Positions 25,838-38,167 of a DNA stretch of 64,000 nucleotides are shown piece by piece. Origin of the DNA: Sinohyriopsis cumingii (Eukaryota > Mollusca > Bivalvia > Unionida > Unionidae); assembly GCA_028554795.2 (NCBI GenBank), contig CM068831.1, forward strand, positions 31,856,644 through 31,920,643, read 5' to 3'. The notes under the pieces are model-generated. The model ran no database searches. It had not been told where the DNA came from and saw only the letters and a list, made by a program, of their open reading frames with translations. The number at the start of each line of letters is the position of its first letter. Position 1 is the first letter of the stretch. Both the position numbers and the translations under genes were made by a program.

Positions 25838-27100
25838 TTCAATCACTGTAGTAATCATCAACGATTTCATCAATGAAGGACCGATAAACATCAATATCCA
25901 TGATACCGCCTGTAAATAATCGTTGACAAATATCAGCTGCTTCATTAATAATTTCTGGAAAATTATTACCGGCTGGTTTTCCGCCAATCAGAATTTATAA
26001 CCGTTCATCATCGGCAATGACGTTACTGGAACATGGGGTAAGAAGACCACTTCCTTGAGTAGCAATGCCACTTCCAGTGATACTGGGGCTGGACGATATT
26101 TCTCTTCTTTCACCCATAACTCTCATCGTATCTTCCATTGCTTCAACTTCTTCCTCACTTATTATTTTGTCTCCTTTTTCTTACCTATTTTTGAAGCTTT
26201 CTTTTCTGCTCTTGCTGTTTCAAGATGCTTCTTTATTTCTTCTTCTTTTTGTCTCCTTCCTAGCTTTACTTGCTCAATATGCTCATATAATTTCTGGTTA
26301 AAGAGGCCAAAATTAAAAATATCTGTCTCAGATCTGATTTGCGAAATACCATAAGCTATGAAATATACGTCCCTAATCCAATCGACAGCTTTTAGAGTTT
26401 AACATATTCAGGTTTTACATACTTATCTCTATCACGATATCTATATGCGGCAATGTCAACTATTTTGTTTGGGTCTTTGATATCGGCGATACCTTCAAGC
26501 GTAACTTTTTCCATGATGTTAGTTTTAATTCTGGCAGAGATTGTGGCTGAACTTCAGGTCGTGGTTGAGGATGATGCTGGGGTGGTGACTGAACTGCTAG
26601 ACGACTGCCAGCAATATCAACAAGCAATGTCTCAAGAGGTTCTTGTGTTGCCTTAGTCTTTGTAACAATTTTCTATGTTGTTTCGACAATTAGTTTAAAT
26701 AATTGTTCTGAACCTTCTGCAAAGTCTACCAAAGACTCCTGACGCGCTTGTAATTTTTGTTTGACAGTAGCACAGACGGGGAGATATTTTTTAGTTGCCT
26801 CTATTCGCTCTCGAGCTAATCTAGCTGTGTTGTTGTTGTTGTGGGGTTTAACGCCATTTTTCAGCACACGATAGGTTATGCATGGCGGTCAGTATTAATG
26901 GTGGATGAAGAACCAGGGAAAACCCCGGGAAGAACCACCGACCCACGAGAAGCGACTGGCAAGCTTTCTCACATACCCACATTAGCCAAATCCTAGACTC
27001 GAACCCACGCAGACAGAGGTGAGATGGCAGTGATCCGTAACGCAGAGTGCTTTAGACCACTCGACCACTCGGGGCCCCTACTAGCTGTGTAAGATTCCAT
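25838..27100 (-). pseudogene. Decayed conserved structural protein, copy 3, with SINE insertion
   Basis: Minus frame at 26673-26867 reads TARLARERIEATKKYLPVCA then ARQESLVDFAEGSEQLF, the N-terminus of the intact gene at 44331-45305. The initiator ATG is at 27098-27100 (MESYTA), separated from the rest by a SINE. The C-terminal end near 25850-26040 matches the block around EIINEA and the region after it. Broken by frameshifts as well as the insertion. Confidence 0.75.
26831..27080 (-). mobile_element. SINE family 1, full length with 10-bp target duplication
   Basis: Complete SINE in reverse orientation: tail (TTGTTGTTGTTG plus GGGGTTTAACGCC) at the left, tRNA-like head (reverse complement of CCCCGAGTGGTCGAGTGGTC) at the right. 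The exact duplication CTAGCTGTGT flanks it at 26821-26830 and 27081-27090. It sits about seven codons after the start of the decayed Polinton gene. Confidence 0.9.
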
Positions 27101-28420
27101 TATTGATATAATAATTATTTAATTTCTCACATACTACATGAGCAGAGAGGGTGCGACCAACAGTTAGTGTCTGAAAGGTAAACGAACACACATACAAATT
27201 TTGAAAAACACGAATGAGACAGATAAAGTAATAAAATGAGCTAACCCAATTAGATAAACTCTCGGATTTTGGTTAGAGGCTTCGGTTTGGCTTTATTGTC
27301 CTTGTATTTTTCATTTTCGTAGGAAGCTTTCTTCGCGAACGGACTTGTCTAAAAGGTGGTATGTTCACCCTTTCAGCGGCTGACTGTCTTACTTAAAATC
27401 AGCTTAAGAAAGTAAACCACGTAATCAAAAATAATTATGAGGTCATATAAAATTTTCTCTAGCAAAATTTACGGGAATTGCTAAACTTAACGAGGCAAAC
27501 ACAAAAACACTTCAGTAACATTAAATTATTAAAATATATTACAAATAAGAATTATGACGGACCCTCAGTCTTACCGATGTAAAAGTACAAATCAAAGTTC
27601 AACAACAGCTGCCAATTGCAATGAACAATAGAAATGCGCTGGTTGTGAAATATAACGCTTTTTTTGGCCTTTGATGCTATTTGCCAGCTTCCTACGGCAC
27701 CAACTGTGACTAATATCATGACAATATCAACCATTATAGGTGCACCATTCGATATTATTGTCGGGGCCGTATCGATAGTAATCGTTGTCTGTTTTGTGGT
27801 GCTAGTAACTTAGTTTCAATTTCTCTGCATTCACAAATGCGCACCTGCTCCAAATTACATGCGACCACACAAAGCAGTCTCAATACGATCATTAAATTGC
27901 ACTTGACGCCAATCAAGCATAAAATAATTGATTAGTCCGAGTTTGAGACTGTAGTGGCCAAAATCGAAAATCATAGAAAGTTACGAGCACAAATTAAAGA
28001 CAGCGCGGAATTACAGACAGAAAAGTCAAATACAGTACGTATGTTGATAGCTACCATAGGCTTGCCTAGCTGAGTACATCCCTCTGAAGTATCTTTTGTC
28101 ATTTCCACAATTACTGCAGACTAATACAGTTGTATGAATGGCATGTGTTTGTCCCTATTGGCACTCTTTTCGACCATTTCCCTCCGGAGGAGACTCTACC
28201 ATCCATGACTGAATCAAGTTTATGCTTGCGCGCGTACGATCAAAATTAAAAGTTAACAACAGACAACGCTCACGTACGAGCTAAATTGTCATGGAATGTA
28301 GAGACGAGGACGGGTGGAAAGATTGCAAAGTGGGCCAGTGGTGCAAAACCTGTAGTTCCATACTGCTATATCATATTCATTGAGGACTATCAGAATATAG
28401 AATCAATCAAACCCGGCCTT

Positions 28421-28590
28421 ATTTCGTACGATTTAAATTATGAACCAAATGTTAGAACTTTTTCAAATAATTGAGATATATTTGCTAATGATACAAGTAA
28501 AATACGCTTGAAATGAATAAATAATCATCGTCTGCTTTCATATATTGATGTGAAGACATAACGATACAGTGCGAAAGTCATCAGCGTGTT
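28421..28590 (+). repeat. Direct repeat, unit 1 of 2
   Basis: Aligns by eye with 28811-28975. Shared blocks: AATTATGAAC, AAATGAATAAATAA, CATCGTCT and TTGATGTGAA.. Spacing between units is about 390 bp. Confidence 0.6.
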
Positions 28591-28810
28591 TATGTAATGT
28601 ATGATATGAAATCCGTATACCGTTACAATCTGGAAATGTTATACTTGTTATGTAGAATAAAATAAAAGGTAAGATAAAAAGCGATAAGAAAACAATGAGC
28701 TTCAAAGATTAATCAAACCCACGATTGTCACGTTAGTATCAAACGCCTTTACCAAAAGAGACATGGAGTCATTTAAAAGATTATGTGTCATATATTTATA
28801 CAAGACTATA

Positions 28811-28975
28811 TAGTATTCTTACGCTAGATTTCAATTATGAACTAAATGCTCTACACTTTTTCAAACAGAGGAATATATGTGTTAATGCCACAAATAAAAT
28901 GTACCTTAAATGAATAAATAAACATCGTCTACTCATAACTTGATGTGAAACATCGACGGTACCATGCGAAATGTC
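28811..28975 (+). repeat. Direct repeat, unit 2 of 2
   Basis: Second copy of the 28421-28590 sequence, diverged. Function unknown; could be a remnant of a duplicated or repeated non-coding segment. Confidence 0.6.
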
Positions 28976-31355
28976 ATTTCGTACTGTGATCTGTAGACAG
29001 TCCTAAAGGTGACTTTTATACAGTTCAAAACATTTTGATGAAAATGAAAACATCGTGATTTGCATGAAAAGATCAAAACATTATTTCTGGACGACGATTT
29101 ATACCCCGGCAAGTATTGATTTTGATATTATTTTAAGTAACGTTGTGGTCTCATCTTGAATAAAACATTTCTTTGATTGGCTATAATAGAGTTTTTCCTT
29201 TGCTGAAATCTACCTTGACGGTATCGATAAGGGTTGTGGACTTTTTGCAGCATTGCTAGCTAAAACGCATGCGATTAAATGGTATGTATGAGTGTGTACT
29301 TTCAAATTTTCAAAATGCTCTCCTGCAATGAAGAGCACGGTTTATATTGCAGTATCATCATAGTGAGCATCTGTGATGAATGGGTTATAATTATTGATTC
29401 ATTTTGTAAGCGGGCGCACTTCAGCCCTAATTTCGGATGTTTTGATCGCGCGCTTATTCATCAGAGGCTTGATGAAGAACATCTGTTAGTTCCTGAAGCT
29501 CGCTAAGTACCGCAAGGGAGTATATCCGTGCATCACAGCTCATATTGGATGTATTCAGCAGCTGCTTTTACACACGTGTAACATTGTTAACATGCACGCC
29601 TGTGCTTAAGTGGTATGTCTCATTATCTCTCTTATGTCTGTCTCGGCTTTATCTTTATCGATATGCTGCGTTTATCATTGTTTCAGGTGCGTAATTGCCA
29701 ATAATGGCGTTGGTTCCCGCTCAAGAAGATTTTTCGTTATCGTGTCTCTGAAATATAATTTGATTATCGCGGCCGCACCCATAAGAGCAAGAACATTCAT
29801 GAAATCCATGCAGACCATTGTTTCAGGTTTCACAGACATTTTACTGAAGCTTATGGGCAGATTCGCGTATGTCACAAAATACCCTCCAACAATAAGTGTC
29901 TGGTAAATTATTTTTAAATTAGCTTTGTATATGTCATTGTTTATTTCAAAGCTAATGTAGGCTTAACTGGAATTATCGTTTGTGCATGTTGAATGGGAGA
30001 GTCTTTGAGCATAAATGTGGCGATGACAGGTAAACATGGCGATGATTATACCCAATGTGGCCATGGCAATATGACTGCAGGGATGATGATGACTTTTTTC
30101 AAAATGTTTCATTTGTCTTCCTCGGTTCATCGGTTTTATTGCCTTTGCTATGCAGCTACTCTTAGCCGTACATAGCTGCGCCAAGAAGGACCTACATCTA
30201 GCTACAAGAACATCAAATATATTTCCCAGCGCAGCATTTACTACCGGATCGGCACCAAATTACTGGCGAGTTTGTCTTCATTATCAAAGGCGGCCAAGCG
30301 CGATAATATCTTTGAATAACATGGGGGTAATGTGTGCCAACATGATATAGTGGTTGTGGCACCTTTGGCGGTATATGCGCTTGCTGGCTAGAACGTTTTA
30401 TTTTCTGTCAATTTGTGTGACCAGGTGAGATTATTTTCAGTGTATTTTCATGATTTCCCTGATACGAGATATTCAATTTCGTCACGGTTGTACGTATCTG
30501 TCACATACTTACGTTCATCCAAAAAGTTAGTGATGATTTTGTAAAACCGGTTAAGTATAAAATACTGACAGATAAAATTCAAGTTGGGTACCAAATCGAG
30601 TACGGTCGCGACAAGATGCACATGAAAGTAATAAACTTGTTTACTAAAATGGATGATCAATTGGAAGCATAACCGGCGAGTGGTCCGTCGCAGACATGTA
30701 TTTACGGGCATAATTCGTTGTTCCTCAATGAGGATGTTAGTTTCACCTAGTTATTTGTTGAATGTATCTGCCTTTTTACAATGATACTTAACTAAGAATT
30801 ATGTCTATTCTTGACAATCCTTAGAAACAGCATTGTATGTCTGAGCAAATCTCGCATATGCATATATTTTGCAGATCCATGAAGTAAATTATCTTTTGTG
30901 GTTCTTAAGTCGAGCAAGAGCGCGTACTTGTTAAAACGGATATCCCCGATCTACATCGAAGACATCTGAATTTGTTTCATCTTATGGGATATATGCACAT
31001 ATTGACTTCGTCAAACTGAATCTATATGGTCTGACCTGCAGAATACGCCTCATTAGAAACTCCATCCACGATCGAGATGACGTTTTTATCTTCGTATTGT
31101 AAAATGTCCCTACTTAACGAAAGGTTGGCCATGGCGGTAATGTCTTCGAAAAGCAGCCGTTTGGTTCCTGATTTGTTTCTTTGAATTCTTCCAAAAATTA
31201 TATGGATGTAATGACTGTGAGTCGATTCTAACATGTCTGATATCACTGACGTAACCTCGGGAGAATTAACTGCCTAGAATTTTTGATTGATATCATTGAA
31301 GGTATATTTGACATTGTTGTTCGTGAACAGAAGTGATAGGCCGCTTGTATTAAAG

Positions 31356-31694
31356 TCAATCTCTGAGAGAAAGTCGGTCATTCATTTCAGGCGGCATGTG
31401 ACCAATGAGGACATGTGGCATTTTTCTTAGCCGTATCGGTTTCAGCGCCCTTGGTCGCGGCAGACATACGGGAGTGATTAATTCCGTCATTCGTCCCGTT
31501 AGCCATCCCTTGATAAACTGCATTTGTTCAATCGGGGCCATCCACAGGTCAATCGATAAAATGAGATCGCCTTCAAAGTTCACTGCGTGTTTCTGCATAA
31601 TCTCGCGGCCATTGTAATTTATCATACATCGATATTCAGCTGAGGCTTGTCCACCCGTGGTCGCTGTGGCATCAATGGTGATTTTGAATGCCAA
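31356..31694 (-). CDS. Unassigned ORF, possibly part of a decayed gene
   Basis: 112 codons from ATG 31694. Composition is protein-like, with no transmembrane segment and no recognisable motif. Other frames downstream on the same strand (31022-31246: HIIFGRIQRNKSGTKRLLFE) look like continuation after frameshifts. A short upstream frame (MLSQYGTLLDDRIKISPLDE at about 31857) may belong to the same old gene. No function proposed. Confidence 0.3.
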   Translation of the reverse strand: MAFKITIDATATTGGQASAEYRCMINYNGREIMQKHAVNFEGDLILSIDLWMAPIEQMQFIKGWLTGRMTELITPVCLPRPRALKPIRLRKMPHVLIGHMPPEMNDRLSLRD

Positions 31695-34600
31695 CTTGAT
31701 CTATCCCTGCATAATTAAGTCATGGTAAATAAATCGGACAGTCAGAAGCTCATTCTAGTGTATCGTCGAGGAGGTATTGGAGATAGACACACTCGTTTTC
31801 GTCCAGTGGTGAGATTTTGATTCGGTCGTCTAGTAACGTTCCATATTGGGATAACATAGTATTACCTCTGAGACACATAAGTAGAGTGTTATACTGAATA
31901 AATGAGAGAAATAGCTAAAACTTACCCACTCATTCCTGAAGTCGAAACAACTACCCCGCGAAGACAGTGAAGCTGAAGATCAAATTTAAATGCAGAATAT
32001 GCCCGTGACATCAGCCCAAAATGACCCCGTCTTTCACAGATTCAACTATAGAACCAGGCACAATTATTGTCAATGACCCGTTCCTAGAAGCACAAACACG
32101 TAGCAGATTATTACAAGTGCTATTGCATATGAAAACATCTGCTGCCTTCTGATGTACTACGGGAGCGTGCAAGGTATACAGATCACTTATGCGGACAATA
32201 CAAAAGCAGTCAAATATATCATCGATGAATTCAAAACTAATGATCACGTGCGGATGACCGAAATGACTGAGCACCAACTTGAGCGATTTAGTGTAAAAGA
32301 AGGAACGAGAAATTTGTTTTAACAGGATAATATTACCTTGAAAGAACACATATAACTAACGGATAGGGATATACGCTTGGATTTGTCCTTGATCAAAGAC
32401 AACAAAAATGGAAAGGCACTAAGTCAGTCTTTGGAGATATTTGACATCGGCTACGATAAAAAACAATATGGCTGTAGAACATAAATCGTTAACGAGAAAT
32501 CAGCGTAGACACAGTCTCAAGAGCATCAATCGCATATGATGAAATTCAACCTATGATGGAATTAACATTGACGGAATACAGAAAAAAAAACGTACTGAAC
32601 GTAAGATAAGAGGCATGCACGACAGAAAAACACACGCACGACTATTATATTACATAATAAAGAATCCAGCGAAGAAATGCAGAACGAAAACTGGATAGAC
32701 TGATTGCGATGAGGGATGAAAATACTCACGACCATATTGCCCGTCAAAGGCATGATCGATCAGCGAATATAAACTCAGCGGACATCATAAGGGTCATCTC
32801 CATTGCACTAAAATCGTTTAATAAGATACTTGTCGAGGAAAACAATTCCGTGCTCATGGAAGTTGCGGAAGAAAAAGACGCTTCATTGGGTCAGCGCATC
32901 TTGATTAGCGGTAAGATCTAACGGAATTATGATACTCGGAGTGATTTCCGCAAATCAACTTATCACAGAAGCAGGTGTACCTGGAGCTCAAATTGCAATC
33001 ATCTAATGCGCTGTAGATGCCATCTTTAGATAAAACTAAGTCCATCGCATAGCCTGTCATTACCAGTACCATCTCCTGGACTATCACAGTTTGAAAAGTT
33101 AAATGACTACCTCAAGGGTATTCTCGAGAAACTCAAAGCCTGCTTGCTTAGCGTCGTTATCTAAACTGCGGCTGCATTTCTAATAATAATTGGAATTATT
33201 ATTTCAGAAACCCTGCTGCGGTTTGTGGCAACTGGAGTGGTATTTGTCCTGGGAAATATAACCACCGCGCGAAAAACTGCAATGATGACCGGGATTACTT
33301 CAGGAATATCCGCAAGGAAGTCACACTATGATACAACAAAAAACAACCACATGCTACAAATCACCATCGTGAGGATATTAGAGCGAGTATAACGTTGTCG
33401 GCTTAACCATGCCTTGGAAGTAAATCCAGAGGTCAGTGTTGTTATAAAATGAACAAAATACACCTTGGCTTCTTCATACTTCTATTCAATATATTCAATG
33501 TACTTTTATCCGGTCATCTAACATAACATGTTGGGGAATGTCCAATGGCTTATTCTGCACTCTTTCTGTATCTCAATCCGAGGTCGTCATCTTTCCTTTC
33601 AATTCAAACTCAACTGTCCATGTCGACTATTCATGACTGTGTAATACATGTGATGCTCAATAGAAGCGCGATGGTGCAATTCCATCGACGAATCTGCAAA
33701 GTCCTTTAAACTGATCGGTGTCAGGTTCAGGTATTACCACGCAGAGTCATGGTATCGGTTTCAAGGTCAGATATTGCCACGCAGAGACATGTCCATGGAA
33801 AATCTGGAAAGACATCGATAACAAGTCTTTTTAATAGGGAATGAGATCTGTCGAAGCCACCAAACAAGCACCTCATCGATTTAAGATATGGCATGAGCAT
33901 GTCGCAACTTCTTATGCTGGGAAACCTGTAACGGTTAGTGTCCGATGCACACATATTGGTAGTTCTATACAGATTGCCAACATCTGCTGCAATAGATTTG
34001 ATCGGTCTCGATCAAAGAGAATAATTCCAAGATGTTTTCTTGCCACAGACTGATAAGCACAATGATATGTACCGGATATGTGGTTGATTATATTTCTGCT
34101 CGCTTTGAAAGAAAAGATAAATCTTGTCAGAATTGTGAATTCCATATGGACAGAGAAAAAACCAGGCCGACCATGCACCGTGGAAAGCAAAGATGACCCG
34201 TTGAAAATATATTACACCTATAACCATGCGTTGTCAGATTAATATGTGTACCTGTTTGACATTGCCACGTTCACTTGGATACTTGCTGAAAATACATGAC
34301 TATGATTGTTCATTCGGGTGCATCTGCATCAGAACACAAGAAAATTGTTACAACAAGAAAATATTTGACTGTGATTTCCTTTTTAGCGCCAACGACCCAA
34401 TCGAGAGTGAAACTCGATTGTCGAGCAAATGTTGCTCAGACACTACGAGCGAAAAGGCTGATGCCAAGGAATCATTTACTTCATTGACGTCACTGTGCTT
34501 TGTTTATTCCCGATTACCATGTACAAGATATAAGCAAAATGAACACGCAGTGTCTCTTGACAACAAACACTTTATGGTCCTTATGGTAATGAATATATTT

Positions 34601-35340
34601 TAACCAAAATGATCCCTCACGCGGAGATTTGTAACTCCTGAGACCATCATGACAACAGCCCGCGTTAATGGACGAATCTGATCTAGAGATCAACACTGGC
34701 TGACATGTGCCCACACTTATAAGTTCGCGTATCGAGTATTTCTGACATCATCGTTTCGTTATAAACCGTCGTTGCAACAAGCGAGGGACAGCAAAACTGT
34801 GGAATATTTTGAAACCACAATGTCGAATTGAACCCATCGAATGATTTAAAATGGCGGAGTGCGCTGGGTCAAAACTAAGTGTTGGTGACGATTACGAATA
34901 TGACATGTATCAAATGCCGACGCTATTATCAGACCTGTGTAGATTGTTACCACCCACACATCGATGAGGCGTGAAAGTATATCAAAACTGATCGTGATAC
35001 TGGACCTATCGATGTTGAAACTGTATAGCTTATCTATCTACATATTTGCCTTGATGAAAATCACGATGAGGACGATATTCTTCTGATTCAAGCAATGAAA
35101 TACAAGGCAGGTCTCTGCCGGTTCTAGAATCGGAAATAAGCCACGATAACATCCCTTACGCTGACCAGTAAGTCTTACCAGTCTGAAGTGAGCAATAGAT
35201 GACCACCACACGCCTCGCAGGACCAATCGAATCACGGAATTTAGTCAGTTCTATGTTTAGGTATAAAATTATTGCTGATTTGATAAAATACAGTCTCATT
35301 GAATCCGCATCACACGAAGGTCTACCCAGGTTTGTATCAT

Positions 35341-35746
<406 letters not shown>

Positions 35747-35774
35747 CTGTCTTAAGAAAATGTGATGTACTAAA

Positions 35775-36110
35775 CTTTTATATATGTCATGTTATCCATA
35801 TAATGTGTAACATCTTGAAACTGCGCTATTTTCCACATATGATGTGCGGACGTCTTCATATGCGGCGTTTTTGTCATTATATAATGTGCAGACATATATG
35901 GTTTCGTCATATGATGTTGACACATCTTTACATTATATACTTTGTTCCTTATATTATGTGCAGACTTCTTAATATGATGTACTTTTCTCGTTATATTATG
36001 TACAAATTTATCTTTTCTTTGTTGTGTTAGTATCCTTATATGATGTTGTACAACGGAAACCTTTATATTCGTGAAACTTACTTATATTCGGTGCAAACTT
36101 CTTTATGATG
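35775..36110. repeat. Degenerate minisatellite
   Basis: Variants of ATATGATGT, ATATTATGTGCAGAC and CTTCTTAATATGATG recur at short intervals, giving repeated IMC / MMC patterns in translation. Unit length is not constant by eye (roughly 28-42 bp). The 101-codon plus frame here is an artefact of the repeat. Confidence 0.6.
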
Positions 36111-36599
36111 ATAAGTAAAGAATGAACTTTCGCAGGCGCGAAGGGGCCTAAAGGGCTATATTGTCTCACCGTACCGATACATCGCACGCTGAAGCAAGAC
36201 ATGGTTTCTAAAAATTTTAAACAAACGCTGGACGATCTTTTACTAAGTCCTTTATTCCAATATTTTTTAAATAAAATTGTCAATATAATATAATATTGTA
36301 AGAATTTGACTGTCAGAGCGTACAAGACGCGAAATTAGTAATTTGGAGATGGAATACGCTTTAGGCAGAAAATAAAACATGCAGATACGTTCAGGTAAAA
36401 TGGCTACCTAAAACGCTATGTATTACGTCATAGAAAAAAGCCTGAACAACAAACTTTATAGCATTCAACAAATAATATTTTTCCCAAGAACACAATGAAA
36501 ATTTAAAAATCACTTTCGGTAGTGTTAACTAAATCCCAAATAATTCACAATGTTCTATTAAAAGTCATAATTAATAATGCTCTGATTAAATTGTAGTGG

Positions 36600-36927
36600 G
36601 CACCCCTCCGATGGCCTAGTGGTTACAGCGTCCGCCTCGGATGCGGGAGGTCGTGGGTTCGATCCCCGGCCGAGCCATACCAAAGACTAACAAAATTGGT
36701 ACTAACAGCTGCCTCGCTTGGCGCTCAGCATTAAGAGGTTAGTGTTAGGACTGGTGGGCCTGGTGTCAGGATAATGTGACTGGGTGGGACATCATGCTAC
36801 ATGTCTGCGGCATGATGCCCAAGTGCTAACATCACTATAAACTGCCACATTTCAGACATCGTAGCGATATGACTGAAATTTTTTTTTTAAAGGTGCGTTA
36901 AAAATCCAAATTACATCACATCACATC
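36600..36927 (+). mobile_element. tRNA-headed SINE, family 2, full length
   Basis: The head CTCCGATGGCCTAGTGGTTA plus GTGGGTTCGATCCCCGG shows pol III A and B boxes, with an anticodon-loop position reading CGG (Pro-like). The body shares blocks with 23480-23770. The tail is a T run, then short ATCAC repeats. An exact 12-bp duplication AAATTGTAGTGG flanks it (36588-36599 and 36928-36939). Confidence 0.9.
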
Positions 36928-36939
36928 AAATTGTAGTGG

Positions 36940-37904
36940 TATTCAAAAAAGACCCTACAATGTTGATTTGCCTGTATTCTCAAGTTTCCAAGTAAACAAC
37001 ATTGATATAAAAAGTTAAGACACAATATTAGAGCCAGGATGTAGGTCAGATGCTTTCTTAAACACTGAAGGCTGTCAACAAGTTTAGGAACTTCCAAATG
37101 AAAAGCCAATATCCTAAATACAGACGAAGTTAAACATGTTTATCTCCATTGATCATGATCATAATATTTAATTTATACGCAAAGAGAAATATCAGGCATG
37201 TATTATGATTTATTTTTGTTGTATTTTTTCTCAAAATAATATGTCCCTAGTGATAAACACCAAGAACTTGATAATGGACTAAGGTGAAGTACAATTTACA
37301 TTTCATATATTCATCCTGAAAATCCAACAAATAATACAAATTAAATATACGTAACATGTAATAGAGCAATAGAGCTGCAGGTCAGTGATCATGATGGCGT
37401 TGCATGAAAATTTTCAGAGGTTTGTACGTGTATTACTAAATGTATTACTATTAGTCACTTATATGAGTACTTACATCTAATGAAATGTATGGCACAATTG
37501 ATATAAAAGTCAATCAACGATGCGTGTGCTTTATGATTTGCACGTCAATTTTTTTAATATTTAAAATCAATTTATAAATCATATATGGCACTGCATCCAA
37601 TTACATATCACGCCTATTACAGCGCCACCGCTGTCATCATACGACACATCTAAATGACCCGTATGTAAAAATGTACTCGAGAAGTTCACATTGTCGAACC
37701 GTAAAGTTTGATAGTTGAAAGAAGTAGTTTATTCATGGCAAACATATTATTTTTTTCCTTTCCCTTATATGTAAACATTTAAATAAGTGACAAAACCCCA
37801 TTAAACAATATCTAGATCCGATCCCTGTTTTTGTTCTTTTAATTTAGAAAGTCGTGTCAAGTACACTATCAATAAATCGTCTGCTTAACATTTTAAACAA
37901 CACA
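36940..37904. other. Non-coding left flank of the complete Polinton
   Basis: AT-rich, no coding or repeat signal recognised. The Polinton target duplication starts at 37905. Confidence 0.5.
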
Positions 37905-37910
37905 AGCAGA
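37905..37910. repeat. Target-site duplication, left
   Basis: AGCAG(A), matching 52710-52715. The last A may be the first base of the element, so the duplication is 5 or 6 bp. Polintons are known for 6-bp duplications. Confidence 0.75.
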
Positions 37911-38167
37911 GCAGCAGGGGGGCGAATCCGACATTTTGTCCAATCGTTATTTTGCTTAATTAATACTTTCTGCACTCAGCGGATCCGGTGTCGTCAGCGC
38001 CCGGTAAAAAAAATACGACGACGGTCCATCCTACACGACGGTGACGTCATCTGGTTTAATACACTTTCTGCGCGTCGATCCCAGCGTCGTCAGCGTCCGG
38101 TAAACACAGCGACGACCGCGTCGATGTCATCCCCCCCCCCCCGCTGCTAAGAAGTTATTTACAATGA
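37910..38167 (+). repeat. Left terminal inverted repeat
   Basis: Matches the reverse complement of 52441-52709. It contains a G6 run near the outer end and a C12 run near the inner end, each next to AGCAGC or its complement. Inside are two related units of about 65 bp, each with TTTCTGC then CGTCGTCAGCG and CCGGTAAA. The stop codon of the penton-like gene (38159) lies inside the inner end. Confidence 0.95.

Noticed and set aside
35751-36030. Coding gene with HIMC/HMMC repeats
   Set aside because: Repetition follows a degenerate minisatellite in DNA, with no start context or domain.
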